Source: Cyclostephanos tholiformis (lineage: Eukaryota; Bacillariophyta; Thalassiosirophyceae; Thalassiosirales; Thalassiosiraceae). From it: a DNA stretch of 21,381 nt. Shown piece after piece: positions 8,777 to 16,558 of the stretch; within the stretch, counting starts at the first letter, position 1; every line of letters starts with the position of its first letter. Location: positions 1-21,381 of the forward strand of contig JALLPB010000174.1 in assembly GCA_036939975.1 (NCBI GenBank), read 5' to 3'. The notes under the pieces were generated by a model. The model searched no databases. It was given only the letters and a program-made list of their open reading frames with translations, and was not told where the DNA came from. Both the position numbers and the translations under genes were made by a program.

Positions 8777-11700
8777 TCACCACCCCATAAGCTGCTTTCG
8801 CATGTTCGCGAAGGTACGTGAAGTGAGCCCCTTAGTGAAAATGTCTCCAAGTTGATCAGCCGAAGCGATCTTCACAAGTTCGATATTCCGTGGGCCAAGA
8901 TGCTCACGAAACCAGTGATACTTGACAGCATAATGTTTTGAACGTGGAGTCATATGTCGCGGCTCAAGTTTTCCAAGAGTAAGTGCACCAACATTGTCTT
9001 CGTGAATGCGTACATGCATATTGGAACCAGGCGCAAACGGTAAGTTCAAGAAGGATGTAAGCTCAGTCAATTTGTCGATCAGTGGAAAAAGGTCACGGCA
9101 CGCCGTACTGAGAGCAATATACTCGGCTTCCATTGTTGAGAGAGCGATTTCTGTCTGCATTTTACTGGCCCAAATGATGGGACAACCGGCCAGTGTAATA
9201 ACATAACCAGTGCGGCTGCGAACGCAGTGCGGGTCGTCCGCATGTTCATGCTTCCATAGCCCAGCGAAGTCAGCATCCGGGTAGCAGTCAAGCGTAAGAT
9301 TGTTAGATGGATTCATGAAAATTCCTTTATCGAGAGTTCCCTTCAAATAACGTCCGATGCGGATCAAGGCTTGCTCGTGGCGTCTGGTGGGAGCAAAAGT
9401 ATAGCGAGCACATTGGTGAACCGCAAAGGAGAGATCCGGACGGGTGTGTCCACTCAAATAGAGGAGCATTCCGACCACACTTGCGTAATTTATGGTACCA
9501 CTTGCAGGTTCGCCATCTGTGTCCTTTGGTAATGGTGTCGCGTCAGTTGGAGTATGGCAGCAGGTTGAGTATTTGTCAAGACCAAGTGCATTGACAATTC
9601 GCTCACTGAGGCCAGATTGTGTGAGATGGATCCGACCATCGACAGTGGAGATGTCAACTCCGAGGTAGCCTTCCGCCGTACCTTCTTTCCGAAGACAGAT
9701 TTCTTCGCGTTGCATAGAAGAAATGAATGAGTCAATGAGGGCATCAGTCTTGGCGAAAATGAGGAGGTCATCAACGTATACAATCACGATCATGTTTGTG
9801 TTCATGAAAAGACAGGGGTCATGGATGGACTGTTGAAGACCTTGTTTCAAAAGTCGCTCAACGAGGTAGTGGAAAAAGTGCCGCGGTGCCTGTTTGAGAC
9901 CATAGAGAGAGCGACGGAGGTGGAGGACATGATTTGGCTTGGTGCGAAACCCGCGGGGTTGGTCGATGTAAACTTCTTCATCATTTGGGAGAAGAGCATG
10001 GATGAAGGCGGCAGTGATGTCACATTGTGCCGAAGTAAAGCTTAGTTTAACCAATAAAACAAGAACAATACGTATTGTCGACCATTGTACGACAGGCGCC
10101 CATGTTTCAAAGTAATCGATGCCTTCGAGCTGCTTATCACCACGAGCACAGAAACGTGCTTTGAACTTTTTGACGGAACCATCGGGATATCGCTTGATCT
10201 TGAACGCCCATGTAGAGGGAAGGACGTGCATACCAGGTAGTCGAGGGACTAGATCCCAACAGTTAAAATCGTCTTTAATTGTTGAGAGCTCGGTCCGCAT
10301 TGCGTCGTAGTATTCGGCCTGAAAGGGACCACGCATAGCCATGTCGTAAGAAGGATTGTCATCGTCATACTTGGAGGTTTTAGCAGTCATGACAAAATGT
10401 TCTGTGACACGCGGATCACTGATAAAGTCGACCAGCGTAGCATTTGTCATGTCGAAATGTTGGTGAGGATGCTGTTGTTGACCATATTCAGTCCAATCCC
10501 GTTGAAGCAGATGGCAATCAAGAAGATCCGACTTCAGTAAGCGTTGTGGTTGCGATTGTTGTTTCGCATGCCCCCGTCGGGCAACGAACGCGACGGCTGG
10601 TTCTGGCAAAGTGACGAAAGAAAAATCGTATTCTTCATCGTCGATGGGAAGTGAGCGTAGTTTTGCAGGGCCATCTTTCCAAGTTCCAACATTCCGTTGA
10701 GGATTTCTGCGAAAAGGTGGTTGCATTTGTGCTCCCTCTGGAGCAGTAGGTGCTCCCTCTGGAGGAGTAGGTGCGGTCGAAGTGTGGTCTCCTTCGGGAA
10801 CAGATGAGGAATCATCATGGCCATGATCCTGCGGATCGACAAGTTCAATATGATCGTCATGCTCGACAACAATTGGCGGCGGTATAGGTGCACGTGGTGA
10901 CGTGGTGTCGGTAAGAGGAGTGAGGTTGTCATCGTCACGAATCCAATCACTGAATTCTGGTGGCAAAAGTGGAGGAGTGTCGTTGTCAAGGTGTTGGTCA
11001 TCGCAGAAATTATCGTGACTAAAATTGAGGAGGTTCAACCATTCATCACGAAGTGTTGTGCCCTGTGGTAGTGAAACAACGGTTTGGAATGTGTCATCAA
11101 AAATGACGTGGAATTGTGGTGTTATCTTTCCAGTTGAGACGTTTAGAACCAAAGGAACAAGTGAGGAGTGTTGAGCAGAGAAGCCAACAAACATTCCTTT
11201 CCGTGCGCGAGTACTCCATTTTGGAAGTTTGTGTCCATCCTGCAAGGCAGGATCGAGGACATAGACGGGACAACCAAAAGGATGCGTTCGACGAAGATCG
11301 TAGGATGTGCTTCGTGATTGTGACCAGAGTTCGTTGGGACTCAGACCAGTTGACATAGATGGTAAGCGGTTGAAGACCCAGACAGCGTAATCAATGGCTT
11401 GCGGCCACAACTTGATGTTTGCGTGAGCAGGCCAATGGAATGCTGCATGGAGCATGTTTGCTCGAGCCCATTGAGAGACTGTTTTGATGTTGCGTTCGGC
11501 GATACCATTTTGGTGATGGGCGCCGACTCCACTAAATGTCAACTTTTGTGATTTCAACTTGCAGTCGTTTTGAAAGGCAGCGGACGCGAACACTCCGTTA
11601 TCAGAATGAAAACTTTTGATTTGAATGCCATCGTCAAATGCAAGACGTTCCAAAGCATGCTTGCTCTGAACTGTAGCAGATGCAGTAGTAGAAAGTTGCG

Positions 11701-12919
11701 GGAAGTTGAATATTCGTCCGCTGGCATGATCAACGAATAGTGTTCCACATGAGTAGCCTTGAAGCTCGCGACCGAAGGTGGTGTACAACCTGCCGTTGAT
11801 CGGTGAATGATAATGGTCTGCCAAAACGCAATCGCCAGGAGCGATGTGGTCACGTTTCAAAACACCTGGCAGATGTCCTTCTAGTTGTTGCTGAAAACGC
11901 CGAATAACGTCAGGATCGGTGCGTGAGACAGACAAAGTCGGGCGTCGTTGTGCCTTGGCAACGAGACAGGCAGAGCACTTGATACCGTCAAAATTGCATG
12001 TTCGTGCCTTGGTACGACATGGAAGGAAGGGTCCAGTATGAAGCAACGATGAAGTAGTGTCGTTGTTTCGTAGCCATCTACGATCGCGCATGAGTAACTG
12101 AATCCATCCGATTGATGCGTGTGAGAGTTTATGATGCCAGAGAAGAACTTCTTTTTGTGCCGCAGTCAAGTTTGCGTTCGAGTCAGAGAGAACGGTTGGA
12201 TACGCAAGTGCTTCATCGCGCTTGAAATCAAATGTAGATGTCCAAAATGAAGAGTGAGCATGATCACTGAGCAGACGAAGCATGGGAAGGTGTGTTCGAT
12301 TGCAGTAGTGTGCATCCATTGTTTCTCCTGAGTCGAGGTGAAGGCGAATCTTATTGCACGTTTGATGGCAATATCCTCCTGAGTGCGAGAGTAAGAGCTG
12401 AGGGCTGAGGAGACGGACCTCAGCTGTTGGTATATGAAAACCAGGTAGTGTAATAGTGACTTGCTTGCCGTGAATATCCACTACATGCCAGCTGAGCATG
12501 CCTTCACCAGCAACTTTGTTCGAGGACGAGAGGTCTTTGATGCGCATCATGCTCGACGTGTATGTGGTGAAGTCGGACTTGTTTGGAGAAATACAAACAG
12601 AAGCACCAGTGTCGATGATGAGTGGTGGGTGCGTCATTGTTGCAGAGAAACATGCATTATGTTTGTCAAGCAGAGTGAAGTAAAGTTGTGCCTCGTGTAC
12701 CGTGAGAGAAGTAGAAGGTGGTGTGGCGAAGTTCAAGACGTGGACAATGATGTAGAAGAGTTCACGAACATAGGTACTTGTTGTAATGAGGGTCGAAGTG
12801 CTGTAAGTCAGATGGTCGTACCAGACGAGTAGGAGGATGAACGATACTACCATCCAGAACGTATAACCTTGGATTTGAGGGAGGCGGTTGCGAGTGCCAA
12901 GCCAGTCGCCGCCTATTCT
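8777..12919 (-). CDS. pol: Copia Pol polyprotein: protease, integrase, reverse transcriptase, RNase H
   Basis: Catalyses polyprotein cleavage, reverse transcription and integration. The frame is open from inside the Gag 3' end and is reached by a -1 frameshift at 12919-12925. Downstream of the slip it is about 1380 residues, so Gag-Pol would be about 2193. Numbering from the first in-frame Met (12853): aspartic protease LIIDTGAS at about 79-85; integrase zinc finger HHKLSH...CSAC; integrase core with ADHYHSP, HSDNG (about 416-420) and GIAER (D...D...E); reverse transcriptase with AFKIKR, ARFCARGD, QCDITAAFIHA, SLYGLKQAPR and YVDD at 9767-9778 (about residue 1026); RNase H with DADFAG, STMEAEYIALS, HEDN and DIFTKGL. 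No stop or frameshift interrupts it. A 21-bp tandem repeat near 10729-10770 encodes a Pro/Glu/Gly/Ala linker between integrase and reverse transcriptase. The Met at 12853 is probably not a natural start. Confidence 0.96.
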   Translation of the reverse strand, partial: RIGGDWLGTRNRLPQIQGYTFWMVVSFILLLVWYDHLTYSTSTLITTSTYVRELFYIIVHVLNFATPPSTSLTVHEAQLYFTLLDKHNACFSATMTHPPLIIDTGASVCISPNKSDFTTYTSSMMRIKDLSSSNKVAGEGMLSWHVVDIHGKQVTITLPGFHIPTAEVRLLSPQLLLSHSGGYCHQTCNKIRLHLDSGETMDAHYCNRTHLPMLRLLSDHAHSSFWTSTFDFKRDEALAYPTVLSDSNANLTAAQKEVLLWHHKLSHASIGWIQLLMRDRRWLRNNDTTSSLLHTGPFLPCRTKARTCNFDGIKCSACLVAKAQRRPTLSVSRTDPDVIRRFQQQLEGHLPGVLKRDHIAPGDCVLADHYHSPINGRLYTTFGRELQGYSCGTLFVDHASGRIFNFPQLSTTASATVQSKHALERLAFDDGIQIKSFHSDNGVFASAAFQNDCKLKSQKLTFSGVGAHHQNGIAERNIKTVSQWARANMLHAAFHWPAHANIKLWPQAIDYAVWVFNRLPSMSTGLSPNELWSQSRSTSYDLRRTHPFGCPVYVLDPALQDGHKLPKWSTRARKGMFVGFSAQHSSLVPLVLNVSTGKITPQFHVIFDDTFQTVVSLPQGTTLRDEWLNLLNFSHDNFCDDQHLDNDTPPLLPPEFSDWIRDDDNLTPLTDTTSPRAPIPPPIVVEHDDHIELVDPQDHGHDDSSSVPEGDHTSTAPTPPEGAPTAPEGAQMQPPFRRNPQRNVGTWKDGPAKLRSLPIDDEEYDFSFVTLPEPAVAFVARRGHAKQQSQPQRLLKSDLLDCHLLQRDWTEYGQQQHPHQHFDMTNATLVDFISDPRVTEHFVMTAKTSKYDDDNPSYDMAMRGPFQAEYYDAMRTELSTIKDDFNCWDLVPRLPGMHVLPSTWAFKIKRYPDGSVKKFKARFCARGDKQLEGIDYFETWAPVVQWSTIRIVLVLLVKLSFTSAQCDITAAFIHALLPNDEEVYIDQPRGFRTKPNHVLHLRRSLYGLKQAPRHFFHYLVERLLKQGLQQSIHDPCLFMNTNMIVIVYVDDLLIFAKTDALIDSFISSMQREEICLRKEGTAEGYLGVDISTVDGRIHLTQSGLSERIVNALGLDKYSTCCHTPTDATPLPKDTDGEPASGTINYASVVGMLLYLSGHTRPDLSFAVHQCARYTFAPTRRHEQALIRIGRYLKGTLDKGIFMNPSNNLTLDCYPDADFAGLWKHEHADDPHCVRSRTGYVITLAGCPIIWASKMQTEIALSTMEAEYIALSTACRDLFPLIDKLTELTSFLNLPFAPGSNMHVRIHEDNVGALTLGKLEPRHMTPRSKHYAVKYHWFREHLGPRNIELVKIASADQLGDIFTKGLTSRTFANMRKQLMGW

Positions 12920-12925
12920 TTTGGG
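12882..12925 (-). promoter_or_regulatory. -1 ribosomal frameshift signal (CCCAAAA slippery site plus hairpin)
   Basis: In the minus strand the last Gag codons read TGC CCA AAA GAA TAG. C CCA AAA (12925-12919) fits the X XXY YYZ slippery pattern, and a -1 slip continues as AAA AGA ATA GGC into the Pol frame. Four nt later AGGCGG (12914-12909) can pair with CCGCCT (12887-12882), enclosing 21 nt, with a possible inner CGA/TCG extension. The signal lies 3 nt before the Gag stop, within an overlap of about 45 nt between the two frames. Confidence 0.75.
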
Positions 12926-15357
12926 CAGCCAAGTGCAGCAAAGAATCCAGCATAGTCGTCAGTTGAAGGCGATGACGAGTCTGCGGCAATCAGAGTGTCC
13001 GTGGGATTCTCGTTGGTGATGGGGTGAGTCGTCACGTGTGCCGAAGCATTAGTAAGATCACGTGCTGCAGAAAGTAAAGTCTGTACCTTTGCAGCATAAC
13101 TATTCGACGACTGTCGCAGGTGTGTGTGAGTTGGCTGGTTACGTTTCGATGTGTGTTTGTCGTGACGGGTGGTTGAGATATTACGTGGTGTGGTAGTGGA
13201 GTCCATGGTGGAAGACGAAGAAGATCGCGACTGATTTAGTGGACAGTCTCGTTGAATATGTCCGACTTTGTTGCATTTGCGGCAGACTTTATTTTTAACC
13301 CAAACATCAAAAGGAGTAGTACGGCGTCCAGTATGAATGGTGAAAGCAACATAGTCGTCGTATTTGTCGTCGTCGGAGCAAACGGAGGCAGAGTCAGCAT
13401 TGACATGAAAAGTTTGAGGGGGTGAAACTGTGTTGTTTCCAATACCCAGCCACCGTTGTCCAGAAAGAAGCTCCAAGTACTTTGTCTCCAAGTCACTTAA
13501 GACAGAAATCAATGTCTTGTACAGTGAATCGTGTCGAAGAGATGCCTTGACAAGTGAGCTGGACATCATGGACTCTTGATGGTTGCACAGGGTCGAAAAA
13601 GATGGTGTGCTTGAACGAGCAAAGCCTTCGAGAACTCGGTGCACAATGTCCGAAGGCAAACGATGTGTTCCGAGTGATTGTGCAACTGCCTTGATTCGTA
13701 GTGAAGCCTTGGTAACATCTTCACCAGGAAACTTTTGAATGTCGAAAGTCTTGATGAAGTCTTCCATAGCCCGACGAGACTCCTGGCTGTTCTGAACCAA
13801 GCGATTAATGATCAGACGAAGTAAAGATATGGCACCCTTTTGAAGTGGCATCAATTCATCGAAATCGCTTTTCACTTCCATACAGAGGCTTGTATCGAGT
13901 GACTTCCAAAGTTTGAGCTCAAGCCAGTTGTTGCTGAGGAGTTCTTCATCACGACCAAAACGGCGAAGGAGGACTTGCCAGTTGAAATAATGATTGTCCG
14001 TAAGTTTGTCATGGTCAAGAACAGAGTTGACGAAGGTACTGTTATTGGTGACGGACGCCCCGTTTGATGGGTCAAAGTCCAGAGGAATCAGAACGATATG
14101 AGTGTAGTCGAATTGTACAATGTGATTCCAAATGTTGCCGAGCGCCGTTTGCCAATGAGCCGCATCCGTTGCAATGTCATAGCCATCATCAGACGATGAG
14201 GTTGAAAGTATTTTGGCCATGTTGCCACGGGTGATTTGTGGGATGATCGCCTCAGTGCAGATCTCGCGAATCTTAGCACGATCTCTATCAGTGGTGCCAC
14301 GACTGGTGCGGGGAACAAGGACACGGTCAGTGTCATAGTTTGCGTAAATGTCTGGGCGTGCAATTGGACGAAGACAGAGACCACTAGAAAGATGAGCTTG
14401 TTGGGTGCTTGACCATGGTGTTGGCATTGTAACCGGGTTCTGGTTACTAGCCGTTGCAGTAGTTGCGTGAGAGGCAAAGGCAGGAGCAGGAACAGAAGAT
14501 CGATTCTGTAGATTACTCGCCCAAGAAGTCGGAATCTGAGCTGTGTTGTTCCTGTTGAAGCTTGATGGATGTGGTTGCAACATACCAGTAGACGACTGTG
14601 GATATGGGGGTCCACTCGTGTTGTTGGTGGGAACAAATCCACTAGTGATAGTGCTGTTACGAAACTGGTTGCCAGTAGTAGTACCAGGTGTGGCAGTAGA
14701 TGCAAATGGTGTGCTTGGTCGCCCCCCAGCAGACGTAGGGTTTGTGGTGGTAAAGAATGTTGTACCAGTTGGAACAGGGTGTGGGTTGACAGTTTGGTAC
14801 GATGAGTGAGTGTCTTGGTGGTGGAAAGGTTCAGGGGACATTGTTGTCTCGCGTCGTGAGAAATTCTCCATAGTAGGGCGAAATCCAGCCGCCATGGGCG
14901 TTTCTTGTCCATCAAACATCGTGGGATCCCACATGGTGGGGTTGTTGGAGGCCATGTTGGCGTCATGGGTGTGAGTCGCAAATTCATGCTGTTGGTCACG
15001 TGTAGGGGAGGGGTCGGGAATCGTTGCCTCAGCAAAGGCCCGGCCGATTTCGTAGCGGTCCTTGTCAGTGAGTTTGCTGAAGAGAAGTTTGAGGCATAAC
15101 TCTTTTGGTAGGCCGTCTAGCTGCTTGACAATGTCAGGGACTTTGTCATGAATGTCGGGTTTGACATCGGGAGGGACTGGTGAGACGATTTCACCGTCGG
15201 AGAAGTGCGACGAATCCGTGGGGAATTTATTGCTGTCATTGGTCGTGCCACTCTGGGACTTGTTGTCCTCGTTTTTGTTGTTGTTGTCTTTGTTTTTACG
15301 ATTGGTCATGGTTGGTGCAGAGATTGATGTTGAATCAATTGGAGCGACGGGCTTCAT
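12913..15357 (-). CDS. gag: Copia Gag, 814 residues with CCHC zinc knuckle
   Basis: Structural protein of the virus-like particle that packages element RNA. The first 45 residues or so are Asn/Lys/Ser-rich and polar. A long low-complexity Pro/Thr/Ser/Gln region follows (roughly 125-340), then a mixed helical part. A classical zinc knuckle C-X2-C-X4-H-X4-C lies at residues 692-705 (CRKCNKVGHIQRDC), followed by a basic, Ser-rich tail. Length is about twice that of many copia Gags because of the N-terminal disordered region. The ATG is the fifth base after the 5' LTR, inside the primer-binding site, so the leader is supplied by the LTR itself. It ends in TAG three nt after the slippery heptamer. 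Confidence 0.9.
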   Translation of the reverse strand: MKPVAPIDSTSISAPTMTNRKNKDNNNKNEDNKSQSGTTNDSNKFPTDSSHFSDGEIVSPVPPDVKPDIHDKVPDIVKQLDGLPKELCLKLLFSKLTDKDRYEIGRAFAEATIPDPSPTRDQQHEFATHTHDANMASNNPTMWDPTMFDGQETPMAAGFRPTMENFSRRETTMSPEPFHHQDTHSSYQTVNPHPVPTGTTFFTTTNPTSAGGRPSTPFASTATPGTTTGNQFRNSTITSGFVPTNNTSGPPYPQSSTGMLQPHPSSFNRNNTAQIPTSWASNLQNRSSVPAPAFASHATTATASNQNPVTMPTPWSSTQQAHLSSGLCLRPIARPDIYANYDTDRVLVPRTSRGTTDRDRAKIREICTEAIIPQITRGNMAKILSTSSSDDGYDIATDAAHWQTALGNIWNHIVQFDYTHIVLIPLDFDPSNGASVTNNSTFVNSVLDHDKLTDNHYFNWQVLLRRFGRDEELLSNNWLELKLWKSLDTSLCMEVKSDFDELMPLQKGAISLLRLIINRLVQNSQESRRAMEDFIKTFDIQKFPGEDVTKASLRIKAVAQSLGTHRLPSDIVHRVLEGFARSSTPSFSTLCNHQESMMSSSLVKASLRHDSLYKTLISVLSDLETKYLELLSGQRWLGIGNNTVSPPQTFHVNADSASVCSDDDKYDDYVAFTIHTGRRTTPFDVWVKNKVCRKCNKVGHIQRDCPLNQSRSSSSSTMDSTTTPRNISTTRHDKHTSKRNQPTHTHLRQSSNSYAAKVQTLLSAARDLTNASAHVTTHPITNENPTDTLIAADSSSPSTDDYAGFFAALGCPKE

Positions 15358-15361
15358 AACC
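15350..15361 (-). promoter_or_regulatory. Primer-binding site resembling the initiator tRNA-Met half-molecule site
   Basis: Directly inside the 5' LTR the minus strand reads GGTTATGAAGCC. A normal site complementary to a tRNA 3' end would start TGG. GGTTATG instead complements the anticodon arm (CAUAACC) of initiator tRNA-Met, as in Drosophila copia, where a cleaved tRNA-iMet half is the primer. Complementarity to the yeast-type arm breaks after about eight bases, so this assignment is an inference. Confidence 0.55.
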
Positions 15362-15433
15362 TGTAGCGACTAAACGCTGGGAGCTTTCGGACTACTGGGG
15401 GCGTTGGACTGCAACACCAGGACGGATCAATTC
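15362..15433 (-). repeat. Partial 5' LTR (72 bp, cut at an N)
   Basis: Identical over its whole length to 8466-8537. It starts TGTAGCGACTAAACG at the inner edge and stops at CAATTC next to the N at 15434. About 209 bp of the expected LTR are missing. Confidence 0.93.
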
Positions 15434-15434
15434 N
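15434..15434. other. Single N, probable assembly join
   Basis: The only ambiguous base in the window lies inside a repeated LTR. What follows is not LTR sequence, and base composition shifts to more AT-rich from here on. See findings. Confidence 0.7.
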
Positions 15435-15477
15435 CTTGCAGAGATTATAAGTAGATAATCTTACCTTTATTTTAAGC

Positions 15478-15927
15478 TCATAATTCTTCCATCTTCATTT
15501 TTGATTGTTGCTTCACTTCTCTTACGAAGGTAACGCATTCATCTCCCACACAAAAGATGTCTCTTTCAGTTTCATAGTATTTACGCTCACCCATCAATTC
15601 TTTGATTTGCTGATATCGAGATTTAACATCTAGTTTACACATCAACTCTCTATTTAATGACTCTAACTGATTCAATTTATCTTTCATGAGTGCCATAATG
15701 TTTGCTCGCTTGGGATTATCTAATTTCATATACTTATCAGGTACTTGTATCTCTATTGGGGCATCGCTGCCAATATATGGTACACCTGTCTTTGATAAGC
15801 ATTCATTGATTTTCTTTTCTTCAATGATGTATGAATGTCCATTTTGAGGGTCTTTATAAATGGTACCAACTGGAAGTGTCTTTAAGAATCGAGATTTGAC
15901 TGTAGTTGATGGGATTGTTAATTTCAT
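15478..15927 (-). CDS. Hypothetical protein, about 149 residues
   Basis: I do not recognise this family. The start is the ATG at 15927, the first ATG in frame (MKLTIPSTTVKSRFLKTLP). The protein is soluble in appearance: a mixed N-terminal half with a PVGTIYKDPQNGHSYIIEE stretch that could form a small beta fold, then a charged helical part (about 75-120) likely to be a coiled coil. Two Cys lie near the C-terminus (FCVGDECVTF). No intron is needed. It is divergent from the gene at 16014 with 86 bp of very AT-rich DNA between, so the two may share a promoter. Coding is supported by length in an AT-rich context and by normal amino-acid use, not by homology. Confidence 0.6.
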   Translation of the reverse strand: MKLTIPSTTVKSRFLKTLPVGTIYKDPQNGHSYIIEEKKINECLSKTGVPYIGSDAPIEIQVPDKYMKLDNPKRANIMALMKDKLNQLESLNRELMCKLDVKSRYQQIKELMGERKYYETERDIFCVGDECVTFVREVKQQSKMKMEEL

Positions 15928-16013
15928 GTATAATAATCTCAAAGAAAATAATATTTTAAAATATTTTAAAATAAACTGAATTTAATTCAAAATGTGTGAC
16001 AAAAGTATTAATC
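15928..16013. promoter_or_regulatory. Short AT-rich divergent intergenic region
   Basis: 86 bp between two divergent start codons, with the direct repeat ATATTTTAAA next to itself (about 15950-15970) and TATA-like strings on both strands. A shared promoter is inferred. A 12-codon upstream frame from ATG 15992 lies in front of the plus-strand gene. Confidence 0.35.
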
Positions 16014-16445
16014 ATGACTTGTTGGGTTAATCTTCCAATGGAACTAAGACATTTAATCTTTAAATTCAAAAGATTGAATTACTTCAAACAGCGCATGCAA
16101 TCACTTTCAGTATTATCAGAAAATCAAAAGGCTAATCAGCATGATGGTATAGTCGATTTGTTTATAAATAAAACCAGAGGCAGTAATGAAAGAGTCCTTC
16201 GATGTTTGAATTCAAAATGTATATCAATTACAAGCAAATTTGTGCAAGTGATTTATCTGTGCCATTTGAGCAAGCTGGCTGTGGTTATTGAATCTCATGA
16301 ATTGATGAACAAAGGCTATCAAAGTGTTATTAATTATGGTTGGAAGAATGATTTATTACAGCTTAAAACTTCAATGCAAAATCTTTGTACAAGTCATTTC
16401 AATGATTCTTCATGCATTACAACTTGTAAACGAACTTCAAAGTAA
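16014..16445 (+). CDS. Hypothetical protein, about 143 residues
   Basis: Not recognised. The start is the first in-frame ATG at 16014. The N-terminus (NLPMELRHLIFKFKR) is short and helix-like, reminiscent of F-box-type starts but too weak to assign. The rest is Lys/Asn/Ser-rich with several Cys. The out-of-frame upstream ATG at 15992 opens MCDKSINHDLLG and stops just before NLPMEL, so a one-base lesion may have split a longer N-terminus. Its 3' end contains one of the TTACAACTTGTAA palindromes (16417-16429). Stop is TAA. Could be a pseudogene fragment. Confidence 0.45.
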   Translation: MTCWVNLPMELRHLIFKFKRLNYFKQRMQSLSVLSENQKANQHDGIVDLFINKTRGSNERVLRCLNSKCISITSKFVQVIYLCHLSKLAVVIESHELMNKGYQSVINYGWKNDLLQLKTSMQNLCTSHFNDSSCITTCKRTSK

Positions 16446-16558
16446 CAGTTTACAATTTATAATCTTTCTGATTGGATGCGATTACAACTTGTAATTCTTG
16501 TTTACAACTTGTAATTCCCATTGTTTACAAGTTGTAAACTTATAGTTACAACTTGTAA
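16417..16558. repeat. Five palindromes TTACAASTTGTAA upstream of an ATG
   Basis: Perfect 13-bp palindromes with a C or G centre lie at 16417-16429, 16482-16494, 16502-16514, 16525-16537 (G centre) and 16546-16558. Several extend by one or two paired bases (16481-16495, 16523-16539). A degenerate copy is visible near 16449-16463. The last A of the fifth copy is the A of the ATG at 16558. Likely a binding site array or a folding leader; function unknown. Confidence 0.85.

Larger units (their letters stand above)
8466..15433 (-). mobile_element. Ty1/copia LTR retrotransposon, nearly complete
   Basis: Order in element orientation: 5' LTR (only its inner 72 bp present, 15433-15362), primer-binding site, Gag, -1 frameshift site, Pol (protease, integrase, reverse transcriptase, RNase H), polypurine tract, 3' LTR (8746-8466). 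Integrase before reverse transcriptase defines Ty1/copia (Pseudoviridae). The 72 bp shared by the two LTRs are identical, and both genes are open with all catalytic motifs, so the insertion is young and may be active. It sits about 200 bp upstream of the glycosyltransferase start codon, in the same orientation. Total visible length is about 6.97 kb. The missing outer part of the 5' LTR is an assembly matter, since the sequence stops at an N. Confidence 0.95.

Noticed and set aside
14088..15035. A 315-codon minus-strand frame inside gag
   Set aside because: It is a Leu/Pro/His-rich shadow of the Gag reading frame, which has the zinc knuckle and the right context.
16417..16558. CRISPR-like array
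   Set aside because: The repeats are short 13-bp palindromes with irregular spacing of 7-52 bp, in eukaryotic-looking DNA, with no Cas gene.
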